Shown piece by piece: positions 26,158-34,861 of a DNA stretch of 64,000 bases. The DNA is from Acrocarpospora catenulata (GTDB lineage Bacteria; Actinomycetota; Actinomycetes; Streptosporangiales; Streptosporangiaceae). The stretch is taken from NCBI RefSeq assembly GCF_018476525.1, contig NZ_JAHCST010000023.1, positions 1 to 64,000 on the forward strand. Reading direction: 5' to 3'. The stretch's first letter is position 1, and each line of letters begins with the position of its first letter. The notes below the pieces were generated by a model that had not been told where the DNA came from, did not search any database, and saw nothing but the letters and a program-made list of their open reading frames with translations. Both the position numbers and the translations under genes were made by a program.

Positions 26158-27312
26158 GTGCTAGTGGGACGTATGAGGGAATTCGGTACGACGGTCTTCG
26201 CCGAGATGACGGCGCTGGCCGTACGGACCGGGGCGATCAACCTGGGTCAGGGCTTCCCGGACGAGGACGGCCCGGCGGCCATGCTCGACCGCGCGGTCGC
26301 CGCCATCCGGGGCGGCCTCAACCAGTACCCGCCCGGCCCCGGCGTCCCGGAACTCCGCCAGGCCGTCGCCGACCACCAGAAGCTCAGGTACGGCCTGGCC
26401 TACGACCCCGACACCGAGATCCTGGTCACCGTGGGCGCCACCGAGGCGATCACGGCCAGCGTGCTGGCGCTCTGCGAGCCGGGCGCCGAGGTGATCGTCT
26501 TCGAGCCGTACTACGACTCCTACCCGGCCGCCATCGCGATGGCGGGCGCGACCCGTCGCGCGGTGCCCCTCCGCGTGGACGCCGGACGCTTCACCTTCGA
26601 CCCCGCCGAACTCGCCGCCGCCGTCACCCCGAAGACCGGCGCGATCATCGTGAACTCCCCGCACAACCCGACCGGGACCGTCTTCACGCCCCAGGAACTG
26701 GCGGCCATCGCCGCGCTCTGCCGCGAGCACGACCTGATCGCGATTACGGACGAGGTCTACGAGCACCTCACCTACGACGGCGTCCGCCACACCCCGCTGG
26801 CCACCCTGCCCGGCATGCGGGAGCGCACCGTCACCGTCTCCTCGGCGGGCAAGACCTTCTCCGCCACCGGCTGGAAGGTCGGCTGGATCTGCGCCACCCC
26901 CGAACTGATCACCGCCGTCCAGACCGTCAAACAGTTCCTCACCTTCACCTGCAGCGCCCCCTACCAACTGGCCGTCGCCCACGCCCTCCGCCACGAACTG
27001 GACTGGGTGGCCACCCTCCGGGACACCCTCCAGGGCAAGCGCGACCGGCTCATGACCGGCCTGGCCGCCGCCGGCTTCGAGGTCCTCAAGCCATCAGGCA
27101 CCTACTTCGTACAAACCGACATCCGCCCCCTCGGCCACACCGACGGCCTGGAGTTCACCCGCCGCCTCCCCGAACTGGCCGGGGTCGTCGCCATCCCCAC
27201 CCAGGTGTTCTACGACCACCAGGACGACGCCCGCCGCTACGTCAGATTCGCCTTCTGCAAGAAGGACGAGGTAATCGACAAAGCCGTCGCCCGCCTCCGC
27301 GCGCTCGGATAA
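26158..27312 (+). CDS. PLP-dependent aminotransferase, class I/II
   Basis: The 384-residue fold-type I aminotransferase has GQGFPDEDGP near the N-terminus, NSPHNPTGTVF for the cofactor phosphate and ring, TDEVYEHL, and the Schiff-base Lys232 in SSAGKTFSATGWKVGW. It resembles the MetC/kynurenine-oxoglutarate-type and DapC-like branch that acts on aromatic or methionine-family keto acids. GTG 26158 is chosen because GTAGG lies 9 bp upstream; ATG 26173 is the alternative. Confidence 0.92.
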   Translation: MLVGRMREFGTTVFAEMTALAVRTGAINLGQGFPDEDGPAAMLDRAVAAIRGGLNQYPPGPGVPELRQAVADHQKLRYGLAYDPDTEILVTVGATEAITASVLALCEPGAEVIVFEPYYDSYPAAIAMAGATRRAVPLRVDAGRFTFDPAELAAAVTPKTGAIIVNSPHNPTGTVFTPQELAAIAALCREHDLIAITDEVYEHLTYDGVRHTPLATLPGMRERTVTVSSAGKTFSATGWKVGWICATPELITAVQTVKQFLTFTCSAPYQLAVAHALRHELDWVATLRDTLQGKRDRLMTGLAAAGFEVLKPSGTYFVQTDIRPLGHTDGLEFTRRLPELAGVVAIPTQVFYDHQDDARRYVRFAFCKKDEVIDKAVARLRALG

Positions 27313-27462
27313 TCTCTGCCGCCTTCCAGTACCAGGGGAAAGCCCGCGATGATCAGGCTGGTCAGAGCCGGGAGCTAGTTCCGCATCGCACCACGGACGG
27401 AACCTGCCCCTCAAGTGGCTGGGCAAGGATTCAAGATCGGCCACCAAACGTAACCAGATTCA

Positions 27463-27497
27463 AGGCAAATGTAACCAGAAGCTGGTTACATTTGCCT
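27463..27497. repeat. 16-bp perfect inverted repeat spanning a stop codon
   Basis: AGGCAAATGTAACCAG and its exact complement flank a 3-nt loop. A partial third copy (GTAACCAGATTCAAGG) sits at 27450-27465. The repeat includes the TAA stop of the leftward methyltransferase gene and lies where that gene appears cut short, so it may mark a rearrangement junction. It could also act as a terminator. Confidence 0.65.
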
Positions 27498-28301
27498 GCG
27501 GCCCAAGATCTCAACGAGTTGGTCGCCCACCTGCGCTCCACCGGGGGCGAACTGCCGAGGTAGAAGGACGACGAGGCGCGTCTGGAATCCACCGGACCGA
27601 GTTGCCTGGGACGGTGTCCACGGCAGCACGATCGCGCCGCCCGGCCGGGTCTGTTCCACCCAGGCCATCGGCACCTCCTGGACCGAACAGGTCACGTGGA
27701 CCAGGTCGTACGGACTGGTCTCCGGGTGGCCGTCGGCGCCATCGCCCGCGACAACCAGCGGCTCCCTGCCCGCGCGTTCGAGGGACCCACGAGCCCGCTC
27801 GACGAGTTCCTTGTCCACCTCCACACTGACCACCTGGTCGGCAGAAAGCCGCCAGGACAACATCGCGGCCATCCACCCGGTTCCCGTGCCGATCTCCAGC
27901 ACCCGGTGATGGTCGGCGAGATCGGCCAGGACAAGAAAGCGCAGAGCGACCAGCGGAGCCGACAACGAGCAGGTCGCGACCCCTGCCGGGTCGGTCACGT
28001 CCGTAAGGCCACCGTCCCGCTGCGTCACAATCGTCGAGTCCGAATAGACGGCGTCCCACCAGTCAAGCGCCGCTTCACCCCGGTCAATCACCCTGACTCC
28101 ACCCGCTGCGGACACGGGTACGGCGTACGCCCGAGCGGGCACGAAGAAATGGCGCGGCACCTCCCGCAGACCGGCCAGCCAGACCCGCTGCCGCCAGTCC
28201 CCCGGATCAATCACCCGGGCGGCCGTCAGCGAACCGACCAGCCGATCCACCCGATCGTGAAACCGCACCGCCGCCCACACATCCACGCGCCAGCCTCCCA
28301 C
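27486..28301 (-). CDS. Protein-L-isoaspartate methyltransferase-like protein, probably truncated
   Basis: The 271-residue protein follows the PCMT pattern: REVPRHFFVPARAYAVP, the SDSTIVTQRDGG segment, VLEIGTGTGWMAAML (SAM motif I), VVSVEVDKELVERA and YDLVHVTCSVQEVPMAW. The enzyme family repairs isoaspartyl residues or, in some operons, modifies peptides. After GGAIVLPW the sequence stops resembling the family and runs into the inverted repeat at 27463-27497. On the opposite strand 27485-27564 reads as another coding-like tail (DLNELVAHLRSTGGELPR and stop). A fusion junction near 27566 is likely. Confidence 0.7.
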   Translation of the reverse strand: MGGWRVDVWAAVRFHDRVDRLVGSLTAARVIDPGDWRQRVWLAGLREVPRHFFVPARAYAVPVSAAGGVRVIDRGEAALDWWDAVYSDSTIVTQRDGGLTDVTDPAGVATCSLSAPLVALRFLVLADLADHHRVLEIGTGTGWMAAMLSWRLSADQVVSVEVDKELVERARGSLERAGREPLVVAGDGADGHPETSPYDLVHVTCSVQEVPMAWVEQTRPGGAIVLPWTPSQATRSGGFQTRLVVLLPRQFAPGGAQVGDQLVEILGRRQM

Positions 28302-28510
28302 TCATCGTCGGTAACGCCCGGACCACACCCCGGATTGCAGTTTGGCTCGCAGGGGTTGCACCGTCCGTCATTGTCCGGCCCACAGGCGGTAATGCCGGGC
28401 ACCAGTTGGCGGATCTCACCGGCGCAATATTGGATTGATCCGCGAGAAAGTCGGCCGGCCAGTGATTCGCTGGTGCTCGTAGGGATCGTCGGAGTACCAA
28501 CTGGTGGCCA

Positions 28511-28647
28511 GCCGTACACCTGACCGCTCATCAGCACACAGGTCTCGCCAGTTTCGCACTCATCGTCCTTCTCCGGCCCCGTTATCCGGAGTTCGGTCAC
28601 CGAGATCCAGTTCTGGAAGGAGCCGTACTTCCCGAACTCGGATCCGG
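28511..28647 (-). pseudogene. Decayed copy of the lipoprotein at 28874-29323
   Basis: Reading leftward from 28645 gives SEFGKYGSFQNWISVTELRI, which aligns with SEFGAPVNPFRSWISASDIE of the intact lipoprotein, and then CETGETCVLM against CPSGGPCMRM, keeping both Cys. The signal peptide and first 60 or so residues are missing, and the end runs into unrelated sequence. Confidence 0.7.
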
Positions 28648-28795
28648 TTACGAGTTGACATGCGCGAAGACGAGCCCGACGAAATCTCCGGGAACAAGAC
28701 GTTCACCCAGATTCATGTAGAGTCCACTGTTCTCCGTTCCCCCCCGCCGTGCTGAGCCAAGATATCTACTTCAGCTTGGTGAGGTGATCGGCCCA
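28648..28795 (-). pseudogene. Decayed copy of the amidase-domain C-terminus
   Basis: The last residues read YMNLGERLVPGDFVGLVFAH then VNS and TAA, matching YMNLGERFFMGIEEFSGLVF and GRVNW of the intact secreted protein ending at 29328. Upstream, ILAQHGGGE matches YFAQHGGDQ and LTKLK matches VTKLK, but the frame is broken at least once. The stop lies 3 bp from the lipoprotein remnant, so the gene order of the intact locus is kept. Confidence 0.75.
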
Positions 28796-28832
28796 CAGAA
28801 GCGTGTAACCGTCCTTGTGGATGAAGAAGAGT

Positions 28833-28862
28833 GGCCGTGACCCCTGGGGAGGGGTCACGGCC
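28833..28862 (-). terminator. 13-bp perfect stem terminator
   Basis: GGCCGTGACCCCT and its exact complement with a GGGG loop start 12 bp past the stop of the leftward lipoprotein. This is the probable end of the transcript carrying the large secreted protein and the lipoprotein. Confidence 0.8.
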
Positions 28863-28873
28863 ATCGGTCTCGG

Positions 28874-29323
28874 TCAGCCGCTCCCGAAACCGGTCACGAG
28901 CCACCGGTCCCCTACCCAGCGCACCCCGAAGCTCTCGTGGAAGCTCTCGTGGAAGTGCTCACTGGGATCGGATCCACCTCCTACCTCACACAGCTCCATG
29001 GAGACCCACATCCTCATGCACGGTCCTCCGGATGGGCAGGCACTCGGTGTGTACGGCTCCTCAACCTCGATGTCGCTCGCTGAAATCCAGCTCCGGAACG
29101 GGTTGACGGGGGCGCCGAACTCCGAATCGAAGTCGGTCTCCGGCACCATGATGGCCCGGACTGTCTCCTTGTCCTTACCGAGGACGGCCGCGATATATGT
29201 AAGCACCACCGCCTTCGGGTGAGCCGAGGCCGGCGGAATCGGCACCTCGCGCCTGACGACCTCCCCGCACCCGCATCCGGCGAGCGACAGGACCAGTGGC
29301 AGCAGCATGAGCGCGCACCGCAT
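28874..29323 (-). CDS. Small lipoprotein, possible immunity or partner protein
   Basis: The 149-residue protein starts MRCALMLLPLVLSLAGC, a lipoprotein signal with Cys17 as the lipid site. The mature domain, from about residue 35, resembles NTF2-like small folds: helix AVVLTYIAAVLGKDKETVRAIM, then beta strands with two Cys (ACPSGGPC) and a C-terminal RWVGDRWLVTGFG strand. It begins 4 bp after the stop of the amidase-tipped secreted protein and ends at a strong terminator, so the two are co-expressed. Surface anchoring next to a cell-wall-type hydrolase fits an immunity or chaperone role; this is inferred from context only. Confidence 0.78.
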   Translation of the reverse strand: MRCALMLLPLVLSLAGCGCGEVVRREVPIPPASAHPKAVVLTYIAAVLGKDKETVRAIMVPETDFDSEFGAPVNPFRSWISASDIEVEEPYTPSACPSGGPCMRMWVSMELCEVGGGSDPSEHFHESFHESFGVRWVGDRWLVTGFGSG

Positions 29324-29327
29324 ACGA

Positions 29328-32300
29328 CTACCAGTTGACACGGCCGAACACCAAGCCACTGAATTCTTCGATCCCCATGAAAAAGCGCTCGCCCAGGTTC
29401 ATGTAAGGCCCGGTTCCGCTCCCTTGGTCTCCGCCGTGTTGCGCAAAGTAGATCTGCGTGACGGTGACGGGAGGGTTAACCTTCAGCTTGGTGACTATAC
29501 CCATGTGACTGAACTCGTTGGTCTTTCTGTTCCAGAAGTAGACTACGTCTCCCGGTCTCACCTTGGACAGGTCCGAAATCGTCCCGTTGTAGCGTCCGGA
29601 GATCGCGATCCGCTCGTTTCCGTAAAAATGCCGGAAGTTGTTGCTGGCCGCTGAGAACGTGAAGGAATCATCCTTCCACTTGTATTCCCACCATGAATCG
29701 TCTGATCTCTTGTCGAGATACGACAGCCATGGGTAGGCATGGATCTGGCGGAACCGGCCGCCACGGGCGAGAGCCTTGGACACGAAGTTGGCGCAGTCGT
29801 TGACATACTCCCAACCGTTCCTGTTCGCCGGACCGACATTCGTCACCGCCCAGGTTGCCGCCGCGCGCCGCCGGTCGGGCGGAGGTACAGCCAATGCGAA
29901 CCTCGCAGACTCGTCCGGGGGGATGGACTCATCCACTGGCGGCAGCTCGTCCACCGGATTCGGCGCCACGCCGCCTGGCCACGCGTTGATCTCCGACACG
30001 GAGGTCGCGACTATGCCGTCCACCGCCGAGGCGTCATGCTCACCACTGAGCTTGAACTGCCCGGTACCACCCACGTCCGTAGTAAAGACGAAGTCCTCGG
30101 TGTCCTTCCATACGTTCTCGGTCGTGTCCTCCCCTTGGTCGTAGAGGGTGGTCCCGGCGATGGCCGAGCGCACCACGATTGTGGAGTCGCTCAGCTTCGA
30201 CACCAAGGTGTCGGTGAGCTCGATGTCGCCGGTAGCCCGGTCCTCGGCACCTGCCGTGACCAGGTCATGCTGTCTGGCATACAACATGGGCTCGATTCGG
30301 GACGCGTCGTCGGCGTTCTCGATCGCCTCCCCGGTGTTCTCGGTGCGTCCATCGAGCAGGCTCTGCTTGGCCTCGACGTAATCGGCGACCGCGTTCTGGT
30401 ACGCGGCCGTCCCGCCGGGTACCGCCTGCGGGCCGATGTCCGCCGACACCTTCCACGGGCCAACGCCGTAGGGGGTCCGCGTGCGCACCTGGAAGCGGTA
30501 AGCGGCGCCGTTGGTGAGCCCGCCGACGATGACGGTGGCCTCCTCCGTGGTCAGCGACCGGAGGACGGTGTTGTTCTGGTCGAGCACCTCCAGGTCGAAG
30601 TTGGTGATCTCGGTGTCGGCGCCGAGATCGTCCGGGCGGGCCCACCGGAGCAGCGCGCCGCCGTCGCCCTGCCGGACGTCGATCCGGGGGATGATCCCGG
30701 GCGGCCCGGCCGGACGGAAGGTGACAAGCAGCGACGTAGGACGCGCGGCCCCGGCCCCGCCGAGTTCAACCGATGGCACGGTCTCGCTGGACAGCACCAC
30801 CAGACCGGGGTCGATAAAGGTCTCGTCTGGTATCTCGTGCCGCCAGCCGATGGCATTCGCGGTGACGTCGATCTCTGGCCAGCCCACCTGCACCTGCTGC
30901 TGTGACTGCGGCACCAGGTCCGCTACCAGCGCGGACCCTGTCGGTGTCTCCTCCAGTTCGCTCTTCTTGACGTGGGCCGCTATCACCTGGCTGTTCGGGC
31001 AGGAGCCGGCGCAGGTCGCGCCGCCGAGATCGAGCACAGCGGAGAGGATCGTGGCACCGGGCGGAAGCGTACTCATGCTCGCCTTGATCAGAGAGACCTT
31101 GCGCGCCGCGCCGGAACCACCCACCTGCACCGGGGAGGTGATGAACGGACAGGTCGTGCCGCCGCACGCGGTGGCGGCTGCCGGAGCCGAGCGGATCGTC
31201 AGTGCGGCACCGGTCAGGGTGAGTTGCTGGGTGGCCGGTGTGTTCGGTTCGGGAACCGCCGCGCCGAAGGCCAGCGGTGCGGTCTTCGGCGTGCAGATTT
31301 CCGCCAGGCAGGCGTCCATCCGCCAGTAGTAGGAGCCGTCTTCGACGATCAGGCCGTCCGGCACTCGTGCGATCAGGCGGGCGCCTCCGGAGACCTCGCC
31401 TTCGGCGAGCGGGACAGGACCGAGTGGGGTGCCGTCCGACTTGTACAGATAGAAACGGCCCTTGACGGGGCCGCCGGACGGGCGAGAGACGACGCCGGAC
31501 AAGGTCGGGTTGAGCGGCTCCGCCGTGCCGGTAGCCAGGTCGGTCGGCAGGTGCGGGGCGTCAGTAGTGATCCGGTAGAAGGGTGTTTCGTTGCAGATTC
31601 TCGGTGTGACCCCGGTCAGGCAGACCTTGATCTTGAATTTGAAGCTGTCCGGGCTGCCGAGGTTGAACTCGCTTCTGATCACCTGTCCCGACAGGGCGCT
31701 GGAGATCGGCGGGAAGAGCTGCGCGGAGGTCATGGCCGCGACCTCATTGGAGGAAGGGCCGGCCTGCCCGGCGTTGTCGATGGCGACGATGCGGTAGTAG
31801 TACTGGCCCTGGGGCATGCCGCTGTTGCTGTAGGTCAGGGTGTTGACCGTGGCGATGCGGGTGGCGGGGGTGGGGGTGAAGTTCGCCGTCTTCGAGCGGT
31901 GCACCTGGTAGGTGACCGCGCCGCGGTCGTCGGTCGCCGCACCCCAGGTCAGGTCCACGGTGTCGGGTCCGGCCACCGCGGTCAACGTGCCGGGGGCCGA
32001 CGGTGGATTGTCCGCCGGTGGCTGGGATCCCACCGGGGTGTTCATGTCGGACTGGATCTGCCCCTGGGTCAGCACAGCGTTGTAGATCCGTACCTCGTCG
32101 ATCAGGCCCTTGAAGTACTCGCCATAGATGCTGTTGCCGCCGATGCGCAGGGGAAGCGTGCTGGTGACCAGGTTGCCGCTGGTCGTGGCCTGCGCCGCCA
32201 GGACGCCGTTGACATAGGTCTTGATGGTCGTGCCGTCATAGGTGCCCGCGATGTGACTCCAGGAGGTGGTGGACAGCGCCGCAGTCGCGCCTGCGGCGTC

Positions 32301-34379
32301 GGCGGTCGATCCGACCTGGACGTACGTCAGGGGGCCTACCGGGCCGGAGGGGCCGGAGCTGACGCTTGAATACAGGGCGTAATTGGTGTCGGTCGTCCCC
32401 TCCTTGGCCACGACGGAGCGCCATCCGCTGGTGCTGGACGGCTTGACCCAGGCCTCGACCGTCATCTTGTTGGTCAGCCGCAGGGAGGCGGCGTCGTTGA
32501 CGGTCACCCAGTTGGAGGTGCCGTTGAACGTCAGCGCCTGGCCGTACTTGCCCGCCGCCCAAGTGGTGCCACTGGCCGTGCCCGTGTTGCCCGAGCCAGA
32601 GGCGTCGGCGATGGTCGTGCCGCTGCCCTCGTTCATGCCATACGCCGCGACCAGGCCGGGGATCGGCGTGCTGGTGGGGGACGGCGACGGGCTGGGTGTC
32701 GGGCTGGGGCTCGGTGACGGTGCCGTGGTCGGGACGGGGATCGGCGTGGTCGGGTCGGCGATCGACACCAGGTAGTCGAGTTTCTTGCCGTCGATGGAGG
32801 TGGACCAGTAGTTGATTTTGACGTCGCTGGTGCGGGAGATCGCGTCGTTGCCGACGATCGAGTCGATTGACTCACCGGTGACGGTCGGGATCTCCGGGGG
32901 CAGCAGGTACGTCACGCTGAGCATGGCGGGGCTCTTGCCGGACTCCACCGAGTCGAACGACCAGTACTGGGTGACCCGTGGGTTGGGGTCGTCCGGCCAG
33001 GTCGAGCGCGGGTCCTCGTTCGACTTCAGTTCGACCCCGTGGTTGGGCGTCCCGGCCGCCCAGGCCTTGGCCATCGCGGTCACGTCGATAGTGTTGGTGA
33101 TGATCCCCGAATTACAGGACGGCTGGGTGGTCACCGCGCCGGTGCCGGTCGTCGGCGGGCGGTTGGTCCAGGAAAGGCCTGTGGTGCTCCACGCCGAGGT
33201 GATGGGTGAGGCCGTGATGACCGCGTCGGTGCACGGCCCTGTGTAGTAGCCGACCAGGCGGATGTTCGCCGAGTCGATGTACTTGCCGAGGTACTCACCG
33301 GAGTCCTGGAACTTCACGTACCCGCGGACGAACTGCGGGAAGATCTTGTTGGTGTAGGTGCACACGGTGCCCTGGCAGCGGCGCTCCTGCGCCCAGTACG
33401 TCCCGGTGCCCACGTGAAAGACCTCGCCGGTGGAGTTGGCCGTGTTGTTCACGTGTTCCACCCAGGCGTCGGTGGTCGCGGTCAGCGAGACGACCGGGTC
33501 TACAGTGACCGGGTAGGTGGTGTTCTCGTCTGCCAGGAAGGCCGGGTCCGGCCGGACCACCAACTCCTGAGCGCCGCCCTTGCCCCGGGCGAGCTTCAGG
33601 TCGATACGGCCGCGATGGGCGATGCCGGTCTTCGGGTCGGTGGTGGTGGCCTCCTGGACGTACGGCGTGGCGGCGGAGGCCACCGTCTTGCCCTTGCGGT
33701 CGGTAAGCTTCAGACCGCCGCCCTCGACCGTGACCAGGTCCAGGCCCTTGGTGGTCACGGGAAACCGGTACTCCACCGGCCCCGACGGCCGCCGCCGGAG
33801 GATGACGTCATGCCGGAAACCGCCAGCCAGCGCGGTGACCACGACGTCCGCGCCAGGGCCTGCCGCGTCCGGGTAGATGGCCTTGTTGCCGTCGAGTCTT
33901 GGCTGAGGGAGCTGGTCCTGCCAGTCGAGGGCGAAAAGCTGCCCGTCACGCTCCAGCGACGCCAGGAACGGGCTACCGCCCCCGCCCAGTTCGACCTCGG
34001 CGACGGCCACCTTCGGGCGGACCCGGTCGCCGTCGGCCACCAGGGTCGTGTCCACCCAGCGGAACGAGCCGTCCGCCTGCTTCACCCGCGCCTGCCCCGG
34101 GAATGTCTGGGTGGTGAGCTTTCCGTCCGGGTACGCCCAGGTCCAGCTGGATTCTGTGCCGACCGCCGCTACTTCGACGGGTTTGTTCTGCTCTTTCGCG
34201 GAGGCGATGCCCTGCCGCAGTGCGAGGTCGGGGTCCTCCGGTTTGGGGAATTGCGTAACCGGCGCCCGCGGCTGATCCGGAACCGGCGTCGCTGTTACTT
34301 CCTCCGCCGATACCGGAGATGCGGTGAGTAACGATGCAATGACTCCCGCGACCAATAATAGTCGTAGTTTGACGGACAT
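29328..34379 (-). CDS. Giant secreted multidomain protein with C-terminal amidase domain
   Basis: The 1,683-residue protein has a Sec signal (cleavage after SPVSA, residue 25). Rough domain order: RHS-associated-type N-terminus; DNRLRE-like domain (about 300-490); Pro/Ser linker (548-574); LamG-like lectin fold (575-765, YGMNEGSGTTIADASG); fibronectin III (790-880); second DNRLRE-like region (1060-1220); fibronectin III (1230-1313); C-terminal amidase_6-type domain (about 1505-1683). The last has the Cys of NDCANFVS near 1528 and the His of FSHMGIV near 1628. Such domains occur in cell-wall or peptide hydrolases. ATG 34412 is an alternative start. A lipoprotein gene follows after 4 bp. Confidence 0.85.
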   Translation of the reverse strand: MSVKLRLLLVAGVIASLLTASPVSAEEVTATPVPDQPRAPVTQFPKPEDPDLALRQGIASAKEQNKPVEVAAVGTESSWTWAYPDGKLTTQTFPGQARVKQADGSFRWVDTTLVADGDRVRPKVAVAEVELGGGGSPFLASLERDGQLFALDWQDQLPQPRLDGNKAIYPDAAGPGADVVVTALAGGFRHDVILRRRPSGPVEYRFPVTTKGLDLVTVEGGGLKLTDRKGKTVASAATPYVQEATTTDPKTGIAHRGRIDLKLARGKGGAQELVVRPDPAFLADENTTYPVTVDPVVSLTATTDAWVEHVNNTANSTGEVFHVGTGTYWAQERRCQGTVCTYTNKIFPQFVRGYVKFQDSGEYLGKYIDSANIRLVGYYTGPCTDAVITASPITSAWSTTGLSWTNRPPTTGTGAVTTQPSCNSGIITNTIDVTAMAKAWAAGTPNHGVELKSNEDPRSTWPDDPNPRVTQYWSFDSVESGKSPAMLSVTYLLPPEIPTVTGESIDSIVGNDAISRTSDVKINYWSTSIDGKKLDYLVSIADPTTPIPVPTTAPSPSPSPTPSPSPSPTSTPIPGLVAAYGMNEGSGTTIADASGSGNTGTASGTTWAAGKYGQALTFNGTSNWVTVNDAASLRLTNKMTVEAWVKPSSTSGWRSVVAKEGTTDTNYALYSSVSSGPSGPVGPLTYVQVGSTADAAGATAALSTTSWSHIAGTYDGTTIKTYVNGVLAAQATTSGNLVTSTLPLRIGGNSIYGEYFKGLIDEVRIYNAVLTQGQIQSDMNTPVGSQPPADNPPSAPGTLTAVAGPDTVDLTWGAATDDRGAVTYQVHRSKTANFTPTPATRIATVNTLTYSNSGMPQGQYYYRIVAIDNAGQAGPSSNEVAAMTSAQLFPPISSALSGQVIRSEFNLGSPDSFKFKIKVCLTGVTPRICNETPFYRITTDAPHLPTDLATGTAEPLNPTLSGVVSRPSGGPVKGRFYLYKSDGTPLGPVPLAEGEVSGGARLIARVPDGLIVEDGSYYWRMDACLAEICTPKTAPLAFGAAVPEPNTPATQQLTLTGAALTIRSAPAAATACGGTTCPFITSPVQVGGSGAARKVSLIKASMSTLPPGATILSAVLDLGGATCAGSCPNSQVIAAHVKKSELEETPTGSALVADLVPQSQQQVQVGWPEIDVTANAIGWRHEIPDETFIDPGLVVLSSETVPSVELGGAGAARPTSLLVTFRPAGPPGIIPRIDVRQGDGGALLRWARPDDLGADTEITNFDLEVLDQNNTVLRSLTTEEATVIVGGLTNGAAYRFQVRTRTPYGVGPWKVSADIGPQAVPGGTAAYQNAVADYVEAKQSLLDGRTENTGEAIENADDASRIEPMLYARQHDLVTAGAEDRATGDIELTDTLVSKLSDSTIVVRSAIAGTTLYDQGEDTTENVWKDTEDFVFTTDVGGTGQFKLSGEHDASAVDGIVATSVSEINAWPGGVAPNPVDELPPVDESIPPDESARFALAVPPPDRRRAAATWAVTNVGPANRNGWEYVNDCANFVSKALARGGRFRQIHAYPWLSYLDKRSDDSWWEYKWKDDSFTFSAASNNFRHFYGNERIAISGRYNGTISDLSKVRPGDVVYFWNRKTNEFSHMGIVTKLKVNPPVTVTQIYFAQHGGDQGSGTGPYMNLGERFFMGIEEFSGLVFGRVNW

Positions 34380-34861
34380 TTTCACATGCGCCCCGTTCGT
34401 GTTGATGATCATGTCCGGGAGCTTTCATACCATCGGGTGATAACTCACTTCAATGCCAAAGAGGAAATAACGCGATGAATTCACAATTCGCAGCTGAGAG
34501 TACCCGGATGATCACGTTCGGATCATCCGTCCCGCCCTGCGCACAGCCCCGTGGTGATATTTGAGGCGGGAATAATCCCGCGTTCCGGACCAGCAGCAAT
34601 GGCCGTGACGGCATAGCCCTCGGCGGCAACGCTTCCCGGAGAGGCTCGTCCTCTCCCGCCGGTACGCTTCGGGCACCCGCGGTGCCCTGGGAGCGTTGGT
34701 CACAGTTCTAGGTGACTACCTCGTGGAGTTCACGAACTCCTCCTCCAAGATGAGGGCAAGGTTGGGAGCCCCCACAAGTGGACCGACGGCACTGTTGACA
34801 TCCCTGTAATCACCTGTTTTGCTGGCGAATTGCGCGATCGTCCGAGCCCGATGGGGAGAGC
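34380..34861. promoter_or_regulatory. 482-bp divergent intergenic region
   Basis: This lies between the leftward secreted-protein gene and the rightward MFS gene and is AT-richer near the former (34413-34480). A perfect 7-bp dyad GGAGTTC-AC-GAACTCC is at 34725-34740, a possible repressor site. A small leftward frame at 34512-34703 has no domain and is not called. Confidence 0.5.
34795..34823 (+). promoter_or_regulatory. Candidate sigma-70 type promoter for the MFS gene
   Basis: TTGACA (34795-34800) and TTTGCT (34818-34823) are separated by 17 bp and end 38 bp before the GTG start of the transporter. The -35 box is perfect; the -10 box is poor. Confidence 0.35.

Larger units (their letters stand above)
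28302..28873. other. 572-bp stretch without an intact gene
   Basis: The right part carries two decayed pieces related to the locus at 28874-29500 (listed separately) and a strong hairpin at 28833-28862. From 28302 to about 28510 a Cys-rich frame continues on the minus strand, but I see no conserved domain in it. Confidence 0.5.

Noticed and set aside
29739-34331. Long plus-strand reading frames opposite the giant secreted-protein gene
   Set aside because: They are antisense shadows with Arg/Gly-rich low-complexity translations, as expected in high-GC DNA; the minus-strand frame has a signal peptide and clear domains.
34512-34703. 63-residue leftward frame in the MFS/secreted-protein gap
   Set aside because: Arg-rich, no ribosome site and no recognisable motif; probably chance.
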